A stretch of DNA of 20,577 bases from Faecalibacterium sp. CAG:74. GTDB lineage: Bacteria; Bacillota; Clostridia; Christensenellales; Aristaeellaceae. Made by a program: the position numbers and the translations under genes. The stretch lies in assembly GCA_000437595.1 (NCBI GenBank), contig FR899902.1, positions 63,668 through 84,244 of the forward strand. The letters are read 5' to 3'. The notes under the pieces are model-generated. The model saw only the letters and a program-made list of their open reading frames with translations, ran no database searches and was not told the DNA's origin. Below, piece after piece: positions 15,137 through 20,577 of the stretch (position 1 is its first letter; every line of letters begins with the position of its first letter).

Positions 15137-15905
15137 CAGCAGTCACCTCCTTGTCCAGCAGTGTCAGAATTTCGCCCTTGACGCGGATGAACTCCGGCTG
15201 CGAAAGCACCCGCATCGTACGAGGCCGCGGCTCTTCCAGCGTGTACTGCCGCAGGATTCGCCCCGGCGCAGTGCCCATGACCAGAATCGCGTCCGACAAC
15301 AGCAGCGCCTCATCCACGTCGTGCGTGACAAAGAGAATCGTCAGGTGCTTCTTCGTTGCGATTTCGGTCAACAGGGCTTGCAGGTGCAGGCGGGTGATGG
15401 CGTCGAGCGCGCCGAACGGCTCATCAAGCAGCAGAAGCGGTTTGCCTGTCTGCAGCGTCCGCACAAGCGCCGCACGCTGCCGCTGCCCGCCGGAGCATTC
15501 GTCTGGGCGGCGATTCAGCAGGTCGCGCAGCCCGCACGCAGCAATGTCGCTGACGGCGGATTTCAGCGCTGCTTGCCGCCGTGTGCCATGAAGTGTTTTG
15601 GGGAGGACGATGTTATCCGCAATCGTCCGCCACGGCAGGAGCAGATCTTTTTGCAGCATGTAGCCGGTCAGACCGGGGCGCAGGAGCATGGATTCGCCTT
15701 GCAGGCGGATGTCGCCGCAATCCGGCTGCATCAGCCCGGCGATGAGGTTGAAGAGGGTGGATTTTCCGCAGCCGCTGGGCCCCAAGATGGAGAGAAACTG
15801 CCCCTTCTGCAAGGAAAAAGAGACATCCTGAATGGCGGCGACGGTGGATTCATTGGTGGAGAAGTGTTTGGTGAGGTGTGCGACCTCGAAATAAGGTGTA
15901 GGCAT
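15129..15905 (-). CDS. ABC importer ATPase, NitT/TauT (SsuB-like) family
   Basis: The 258-residue cytoplasmic ATPase has Walker A GPSGCGKST (42-50), Q-loop Q85 (YMLQKDLLLPW), Walker B LLLLDEP (157-163) with FGALD, and the H-loop FVTHD (H195). The signature is ECSGGQRQR (136-144), where the first residue of the usual LSGGQ is Cys; this is uncommon but the SGGQ core is kept. The start ATG 15905 follows AAAGGGAG; an upstream in-frame start at 15950 would lie in the leader hairpin. It is the first gene of the operon; the permease and binding protein follow with tight spacing. A YMLQKDLLLPW-type Q-loop and the PRxxxF-like tail favour the NitT/TauT subfamily. Confidence 0.93.
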   Translation of the reverse strand: MPTPYFEVAHLTKHFSTNESTVAAIQDVSFSLQKGQFLSILGPSGCGKSTLFNLIAGLMQPDCGDIRLQGESMLLRPGLTGYMLQKDLLLPWRTIADNIVLPKTLHGTRRQAALKSAVSDIAACGLRDLLNRRPDECSGGQRQRAALVRTLQTGKPLLLLDEPFGALDAITRLHLQALLTEIATKKHLTILFVTHDVDEALLLSDAILVMGTAPGRILRQYTLEEPRPRTMRVLSQPEFIRVKGEILTLLDKEVTADA

Positions 15906-16140
15906 GGCGTCACTCCCTTTCTTGCAGGGGGAAATGCCCCTGCCCTCCAATGGTAGAATATGTGGAGGAGGGAAAAGGGGAAGGGGAAAGGCAGGAAAAA
16001 TTTACGGAAGGAATCGTAGAGGAAAAGTGCAACGATGTCGTGTAATCCCAAAGGTCAATGGGCAAAGCCGCGATAAGCAGTACGCAAAGCAAACGCCCTG
16101 CGTGAACAGCGCCGAAGCAGCTGCGCACGCAGGGCAAGAG
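15906..16140 (-). promoter_or_regulatory. Long structured leader of the ABC importer operon
   Basis: About 230 nt would be transcribed before the ATPase start. Near the 5' end GCCCTGCGTG/CACGCAGGGC (16095-16104 with 16126-16135) encloses a second stem capped by a UUCG tetraloop on the minus strand. Near the 3' end GCAGGGG/CCCCTGC (15924-15930 with 15937-15943) lies 19 bp upstream of the ATG, close to the ribosome site. TPP hallmarks (CUGAGA, ACCUGAU) are not seen, so I do not call a known riboswitch. Pyrimidine-rich sequence fills the middle (15960-15995). Confidence 0.5.
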
Positions 16141-16144
16141 AAGG

Positions 16145-16191
16145 ATGATAGATTACATCTGATACTATTTCCAAATCCATCTGGAAATAGT
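16145..16191 (-). promoter_or_regulatory. Likely promoter with overlapping inverted repeat for the ABC importer operon
   Basis: Minus-strand TTGGAA (plus 16169-16174) and TATCAT (plus 16145-16150) are 18 bp apart. A perfect 10-bp inverted repeat, ACTATTTCCA (16164-16173) and TGGAAATAGT (16182-16191), covers the -35 box. This suggests repressor control of the importer. The promoter match is moderate. Confidence 0.5.
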
Positions 16192-16217
16192 GTGGAATTT
16201 CCCCAAACAAGCACATC

Positions 16218-16246
16218 AAAAAACCCTGCGGTTTGAACCCGCAGGG
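16218..16246 (-). terminator. Terminator of the alpha-glucan operon
   Basis: CCCTGCGG (16224-16231) pairs with CCGCAGGG (16239-16246) and is followed on the minus strand by TTTTTT (plus 16218-16223). It lies 24 bp after the phosphorylase stop at 16271. A shorter T run on the plus-strand side could make it partly bidirectional. Confidence 0.88.
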
Positions 16247-16270
16247 CAGTTTTTATAGGGAACGAAGAAC

Positions 16271-18613
16271 TCAGACCTTCCAAATCTCCTTCGCGTACTG
16301 CGCAATCGTGCGGTCGGAGGAGAACATGCCTGCGCTGGCGATGTTCATCAGGCACTTGCGCGCGAAGGACAACTCGTCGCGGTAATCGCGGTTGACCGCC
16401 AGTTTCGCGTCCACATAGCTGTGGAAGTCGTGGAGGATGAAGTAGTGGTCGGGCTTGTGCCAGCTTGCGCCCAGCAGCAGGGAGGAAACCAGCTCCTTGA
16501 TGGCGCCGTCCGGGTCGGGGAAGGTGCCGTCCACCATCGTGTCCAGCACGCGCGCAATTTCCTTGTCGGCCTTGTAAATCGCGCGCGGGTCGTAGCCGTT
16601 CTTCTTCAGCGCGTTGATTTCTTCAACCGTCGCACCGAAAATGTACTCGTTCTCGCGGCCTGCCTGCTCGGTAATCTCGACGTTTGCGCCGTCATATGTT
16701 CCCAGCGTGACCGCGCCGTTGAGCATCAGCTTCATGTTGCCCGTGCCAGACGCTTCCGTGCCGGCGGTGGAAATCTGCTCGGACACATCCGCCGCGGGAA
16801 TCAGCTTCTCCGCCCACGAGCAGTTGTAGTTGTGCACGAACACCACCTTCAGCAGGGAAGAGGTGTCAGGGTCATTGTTCACCATGTCGGCGACCATGTT
16901 GGTCAGGTGGATAATCGCCTTGGCGCGCGCATAGCCCGGCGCAGCCTTCGCGCCGAAGATGAACGCCGTGGGCGTGAAGTCGGTCAGCGTACCGTCCTTC
17001 AGGCAGAAATACAGGTGCAGGATGGACATGGTGTTCATCAGCTGGCGCTTGTATTCGTGCAGGCGCTTCACCTGAATGTCGAAAATCATGTTCGGGTCAA
17101 GCTTCACGCCCTCGCGCTTCTCAATCTCGGCGGCAAGCTGCGCTTTCTTTTCCTTCTTCACGGCGATGAACTCGCGGCACAGGTCGTCGCTGATCTGCGG
17201 CTTCAAGGCTTCCAGTTTGTCCAAATCGGTCAGGAAGCCGCTGCCGATGTGCTTCTCAATCAGCGCGGTCAGTTCCGGATTGCACAGCCCCAGCCAGCGG
17301 CGCTGCGTGATGCCGTTCGTCTTGTTCTGGAAGCGCTCCGGGTACAGCGCGTACCAGTCCGCAAACACGTCGTCCTTGAGGATTTCGGTATGAATCGCGG
17401 CGACGCCGTTCGTGGCGACGGTCGCATAAACCGCCAGCTGCGCCATATGCACCTGATTGTTCCAGATGATGCAGCGGGTTGCCTTGACCTCCGCACCGCG
17501 TGCAGCCATGTCCGCCTTGAACTTCGCGTCGATTTTGCGGATGATGGCAACAAGCTCCGGGCAGACGCTTGCAAGCAGCGCCAAATCCCACTTTTCCAGC
17601 GCTTCCTGCATCACGGTGTGGTTCGTGTACGCAAAGACGTTGCGGACAATCTCAAACGCAGCGTCGAACGTGAAGCCATCTTCCATCAGCAGGCGGGTCA
17701 GCTCCGGAATCGCCATGACCGGGTGCGTGTCATTCAGCTGCACGGCGTGCTCCTCGGCGAACCACGCGTAATCATCGCCGTGACGCTTCTTGTAGGCGCG
17801 CAGCATATCCTGCAGGGACGCACTGACCAGCACATACTGCTGCTTGATACGCATCTGCTTGCCCTCGCGGCGGTCGTCGTTGGGGTAAAGGAACTTGGTG
17901 ATGTCCTCCGCCTTGTTCTTGTCGGCGGATGCCTGCGCGTAATGCTGATTGTTGAAGGCGGTAAAGTCGATTTCGTGCAGGGATTCGGTCTGCCACAGGC
18001 GCAGCGTGCCGATGTTCTTCGCGCCATAGCCGATAATCGGCATGTCGTAGGGGACGGCCAGCACGTCGCCGGTCTTCATCTTGACAACGACTGCTTGGTC
18101 AACGCGGCGGATGCTCCACGGGTCGCCGAAGCGGCTCCAATCGTCCGGCTCTTCGTGCTGATAGCCGTTGACAAACGTCTGCTTGAACAGACCGTAGCGG
18201 TAGCGCAGCCCGTAGCCGGTCAGCGGGACGTTCGTCGTGACCGCGGAATCAAGGAAGCAAGCTGCCAGACGGCCCAGACCGCCGTTGCCGAACGCATCGT
18301 CCTCAATGTCTTCCAGAATCGCGATGTCAACGCCCTTTTCCGCCAGCAGTGCCTTCACGTCGTCCAGCAGCCCAAGGCAGAACAGGTTGTTGTACACCAT
18401 GCGGCCGACGAGGTATTCTGCCGACAGGTAGTACGCCTGCCGATGCGCCTGCCGTTTCGCTTCGCACTTGACCCAAGTGGGGGTGAGCGCGTTCATGGCG
18501 GCGGTGGACAGGGCATTGTGCAGCTGTGTCGCGGAGGCTTCCGCAAGGGTGATGTGGTCGTTCTGCAGCAGCAGCGATTCGGTCTGCCGGAGCAGTTCCT
18601 TGGCGTTCATCAT
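16271..18613 (-). CDS. glgP: Glycogen/starch/maltodextrin phosphorylase
   Basis: The enzyme splits alpha-1,4-glucans with phosphate, releasing glucose-1-phosphate; it uses pyridoxal phosphate. The 780-residue product has the family signature EASGTGNMKLMLNGAVTLGT, with the PLP-linked lysine at about 628, and the usual GGLGRLAACFLDS block near residue 110. KRLHEYKRQLMN and WRLGFG-like N-terminal patterns also fit. Length agrees with bacterial phosphorylases (about 750-830). ATG 18613 follows AAAGGAG; an in-frame extension to 18670 lies in the malQ end and lacks a site. It follows malQ by 49 bp with no promoter seen, so the two are probably co-transcribed. MalP and GlgP cannot be separated by sequence alone, but the malQ neighbour favours maltodextrin use. 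Confidence 0.95.
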   Translation of the reverse strand: MMNAKELLRQTESLLLQNDHITLAEASATQLHNALSTAAMNALTPTWVKCEAKRQAHRQAYYLSAEYLVGRMVYNNLFCLGLLDDVKALLAEKGVDIAILEDIEDDAFGNGGLGRLAACFLDSAVTTNVPLTGYGLRYRYGLFKQTFVNGYQHEEPDDWSRFGDPWSIRRVDQAVVVKMKTGDVLAVPYDMPIIGYGAKNIGTLRLWQTESLHEIDFTAFNNQHYAQASADKNKAEDITKFLYPNDDRREGKQMRIKQQYVLVSASLQDMLRAYKKRHGDDYAWFAEEHAVQLNDTHPVMAIPELTRLLMEDGFTFDAAFEIVRNVFAYTNHTVMQEALEKWDLALLASVCPELVAIIRKIDAKFKADMAARGAEVKATRCIIWNNQVHMAQLAVYATVATNGVAAIHTEILKDDVFADWYALYPERFQNKTNGITQRRWLGLCNPELTALIEKHIGSGFLTDLDKLEALKPQISDDLCREFIAVKKEKKAQLAAEIEKREGVKLDPNMIFDIQVKRLHEYKRQLMNTMSILHLYFCLKDGTLTDFTPTAFIFGAKAAPGYARAKAIIHLTNMVADMVNNDPDTSSLLKVVFVHNYNCSWAEKLIPAADVSEQISTAGTEASGTGNMKLMLNGAVTLGTYDGANVEITEQAGRENEYIFGATVEEINALKKNGYDPRAIYKADKEIARVLDTMVDGTFPDPDGAIKELVSSLLLGASWHKPDHYFILHDFHSYVDAKLAVNRDYRDELSFARKCLMNIASAGMFSSDRTIAQYAKEIWKV

Positions 18614-18662
18614 GTTGCTCTCTCCTTTATATTCGTCGATTGATAGTGGGGATTCCACAAAA

Positions 18663-20138
18663 TCAGACACGCTGATATTCCTGATTCATTTCGCGCAGAT
18701 GGCGGGCGACATCCTCCGTCGCGGCGCCGGGCTTCATGCGCCATGCCCAGTTGCCGCCGATGGTGCCGGGTAGGTTCATGCGGGCTTCGCTGCCCAGATG
18801 CAGCACATCCTGCATCGGCACAACCGCCATGCAGCACGGGGAGGACAGCACGCAGCGGATGAAGGCTTCCACGCCGTCGTCCGTGCTGTCAAAGTGCAGG
18901 TAGTCCTTCGCGGCTTTGAGCGTGGTTTCGTCGGCGGTGGCAATCCACCCGGCGGTGGTGTCATTGTCGTGCGTGCCGGTGTAGGCAACGTAGTTCTCCG
19001 ACCAGTTGCCGGGGAAGTGCTGGTTGCCGTCCGCATCGCCGCCGAAGCCGAACGTCGCGACTTTCATGCCCGGATAGCCGACGAATTTCAGCAATTCACG
19101 CACACGGTCGCTCTGTACGCCGAGGTCCTCCGCCACAACGCGCAGATTCGGCAGCTCCTTCTTTAGGCGGCGGAACAGCTTCTTGCCTGGCCCGACAATC
19201 CACTTGCCGCTGCGGGCGTTCGGCGCGCCATAGGGGATGGAGTAGTAGTTCGCAAAGCCGATGAAGTGGTCAACGCGTACAATGTCGTAGAGCTTGCTCA
19301 TGCCGCGCATCCGCTCCACCCACCAGTCGTAGCGGCGGAAGAACAGGTACGTCCAGCGGTAGAGCGGATTGCCCCACATCTGCCCATCAGCGGAGAAGTA
19401 GTCCGGCGGCACACCCGCGACGCGCTTCGGCGCACGGTTCTTGTCCAGTTGGAAAACTTCCGGCTGCGTCCATGTGTCCGCGCTGTCTTCGGCAACGTAA
19501 ATCGGCATGTCGCCGAAAAGCTCAATCCCCTTGTTGTTGCAGTAAGCCTTGAATTCCTTCCACTGGCGGAAAAAAATGAACTGGCAGAAGACGTGATAGC
19601 GCACATCCTCGTCGAGCATCATGCGGTATTGCAGCAGCGATTCCTTCCTGCGCATCTTGATGCCCTCGTCTGGCCACTGACGCCACATGACGCCGCCGAA
19701 ATGCTGCTTGACGGCGGTGAACAGCGCGAAGTCGCTCACCCAGCGCTCGTCGCGCAGAAATTGGCGAATCTCCGGCAGAAGTCCCTTTTCGCTCTGATGG
19801 AACGCTTTGCGCAGCAGCTTCTCCTTGTTCTCGCGCACTTGGTCAAATTCCACCCGCTCATCCTGCGTGGGCATAAATTCTTCACCGGGGTCAAGCGTCA
19901 GCAGACCATCCGCCGCCAGCTTCTCGGTGGAAATCAGCATTGGATTGCCCGCATGGACGCTGAAAGACTGGTAAGGAGATTCGCCGTAGCCGGTTGGTCC
20001 CATCGGCAACACCTGCCACAGCTTCATGCCGCTTGCTTCCAGAAAGTCCGCAAACGCATAGGCTTCCTTGCCCAGACTGCCGATGCCGCCTGCACCGGGC
20101 AGGGAAGAGATGTGCATCAAAATACCGCTTTTGCGCAT
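18663..20138 (-). CDS. malQ: 4-alpha-glucanotransferase (amylomaltase)
   Basis: MalQ transfers alpha-1,4-glucan chains between maltodextrins, releasing glucose and making longer chains for the phosphorylase. The 491-residue GH77 enzyme shows MHISSLPG (8-15), YGESPYQSFS (51-60), the nucleophile in VRVDHFIGF (D290), the acid/base in VVAEDLG (E337) and the THDND motif (D391, D393). These positions match the known family spacing. ATG 20138 begins MRKSGILMHIS and has GAAAGGATGG about 12 nt before it; the longer frame to 20219 reads through the operator and is not protein-like. It is the first gene of a malQ-glgP unit. A 16-bp palindrome 35 bp upstream suggests LacI-family control. Confidence 0.96.
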   Translation of the reverse strand: MRKSGILMHISSLPGAGGIGSLGKEAYAFADFLEASGMKLWQVLPMGPTGYGESPYQSFSVHAGNPMLISTEKLAADGLLTLDPGEEFMPTQDERVEFDQVRENKEKLLRKAFHQSEKGLLPEIRQFLRDERWVSDFALFTAVKQHFGGVMWRQWPDEGIKMRRKESLLQYRMMLDEDVRYHVFCQFIFFRQWKEFKAYCNNKGIELFGDMPIYVAEDSADTWTQPEVFQLDKNRAPKRVAGVPPDYFSADGQMWGNPLYRWTYLFFRRYDWWVERMRGMSKLYDIVRVDHFIGFANYYSIPYGAPNARSGKWIVGPGKKLFRRLKKELPNLRVVAEDLGVQSDRVRELLKFVGYPGMKVATFGFGGDADGNQHFPGNWSENYVAYTGTHDNDTTAGWIATADETTLKAAKDYLHFDSTDDGVEAFIRCVLSSPCCMAVVPMQDVLHLGSEARMNLPGTIGGNWAWRMKPGAATEDVARHLREMNQEYQRV

Positions 20139-20173
20139 GAGTCGAGTCCATCCTTTCGGGAAAAATGGAGAAA

Positions 20174-20189
20174 TCGGAAACGTTTCCGA
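20174..20189. promoter_or_regulatory. LacI-family-like operator in front of malQ
   Basis: TCGGAAACGTTTCCGA is a perfect 16-bp palindrome with the central CG and flanking AAA/TTT of LacI/MalR-type operators. It lies 35 bp upstream of the malQ ATG, where it could block transcription. I see no matching -35/-10 pair around it, and no regulator gene in the window. Confidence 0.7.
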
Positions 20190-20203
20190 AAATCGTGGAA
20201 AGA

Positions 20204-20227
20204 AATGCGGGTTTTTCATCCCGCATT
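20204..20227 (-). terminator. Hairpin between the GH13 gene and malQ
   Basis: AATGCGGG (20204-20211) pairs with CCCGCATT (20220-20227), followed on the minus strand by TCTTTCC. It lies 62 bp after the GH13 stop. It may be a weak terminator or attenuator; the short T run makes this uncertain. Confidence 0.5.
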
Positions 20228-20289
20228 CTTGTTCAAGGAAGAAGATTCGCTGTCAAACGCGAAAATCCTGCTGATTTCGGGGAAAAAGT

Positions 20290-20577
20290 TTACGGTAAAC
20301 GCACGATTATGCCCGACAGCGGCGGCAGATTCGCCGTACCATCCGCAAATGCCGCACCGCCGATGCCGCCCAGCAGCTCCGCACCGCGCAGCACATCCAG
20401 CGAGACAGTCAGCGTATCTTTCTGGCTGACATTGCTGATGATGGCGACGGTGCTGCCCGCGTCGGTCACAGTGTAGGCGCAAATTGCGTCATTGCCGCCC
20501 TCCAGCGCGGTCATTTCGCCGCGGGTCAGCTCGGGCGCGAGATTGCGCAGGGCAATCAGCTGGCGATACCAGTTCAG
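20290..20577 (-). CDS. C-terminal part of a GH13 alpha-amylase-family glycosidase (runs off the window)
   Basis: Reading from 20577 the frame begins LNWYRQLIALRNLAPELTRGE, the helix that closes the GH13 barrel (compare LNFYRKLIALRKENPAL in the family). It continues into the beta-sandwich C-domain and stops at 20290 after GIIVRLP. About 95 residues are visible, so the catalytic residues lie outside the window. Neopullulanase, oligo-1,6-glucosidase, maltogenic amylase or alpha-amylase are all possible. It precedes malQ and glgP on the same strand, consistent with a maltodextrin/starch operon, though the hairpin at 20204-20227 and the operator may separate the units. Confidence 0.88.
   Translation of the reverse strand: MNWYRQLIALRNLAPELTRGEMTALEGGNDAICAYTVTDAGSTVAIISNVSQKDTLTVSLDVLRGAELLGGIGGAAFADGTANLPPLSGIIVRLP

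Noticed and set aside
15906..16140. TPP riboswitch for the ABC importer
   Set aside because: The conserved CUGAGA and ACCUGAU segments are not found on the minus strand.
16421..18643. A 740-codon plus-strand open frame opposite the phosphorylase
   Set aside because: It is a shadow of glgP caused by high GC in third positions; it has no recognisable domain and glgP is certain.

Overview
The window reads as a piece of chromosome from a GC-rich (roughly 55-60 %) low-flagellate member of the Bacillota, most likely class Clostridia. That placement is an inference. It rests on AAGGAGG-type ribosome binding sites, compact Rho-independent terminators, sigma-A-like promoters, the DUF1385-prmC-prfA-Sua5 gene order that is common in Bacillota, and secreted wall proteins with Pro-Thr-Ala linkers and bacterial SH3 domains. 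A gut Christensenellales-like anaerobe would fit, but I cannot prove the genus.

Region 1 (1-7960) is a cell-envelope block. It holds a five-domain SH3 wall protein on the minus strand (broken by a 41-bp insertion), a divergent secreted protein with two peptidoglycan-binding domains and a long Thr-Pro-Ala repeat tail, and a second secreted SH3-like protein. Facing these is a three-gene minus-strand operon: a MotA/TolQ/ZorA-like channel with a long cytoplasmic helical tail, a MotB/OmpA/ZorB-like partner, and a small single-pass membrane protein I do not recognise. It has its own promoter and resembles a peptidoglycan-anchored ion-driven stator without flagellar genes and without the known Zorya effectors. 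It is the best candidate here for an undescribed system.

Region 2 (7960-12380) is translation housekeeping on the minus strand: a DUF1385 (YqhQ-like) membrane protein, PrmC (release-factor methylase), PrfA (release factor 1) and a full-length Sua5 (tRNA t6A synthesis). DUF1385 is frameshifted by a 38-bp tandem duplication. Between prfA and Sua5 lie three tandem copies of a ~130-bp repeat made of small hairpins.

Region 3 (12380-13330) holds a small XRE-type regulator, a tRNA-Val(GAC) with a near-consensus promoter and a strong terminator, then about 200 bp of non-coding DNA with repeated CCCCTACTTTT motifs that may be an old integration site.

Region 4 (13330-16270) is a minus-strand NitT/TauT/thiamine-precursor-type ABC importer (ATPase, permease, binding protein), preceded by a ~230-nt leader with a long UUCG-capped hairpin and an inverted repeat overlapping the likely promoter.

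Region 5 (16270-20577) is alpha-glucan use: glycogen/maltodextrin phosphorylase, 4-alpha-glucanotransferase (malQ), and the C-terminal end of a GH13 alpha-amylase-family enzyme that runs off the window. A perfect 16-bp LacI-type palindrome sits in front of malQ. Together MalQ lengthens short maltodextrins, the phosphorylase releases glucose-1-phosphate, and the GH13 enzyme trims the polymer.
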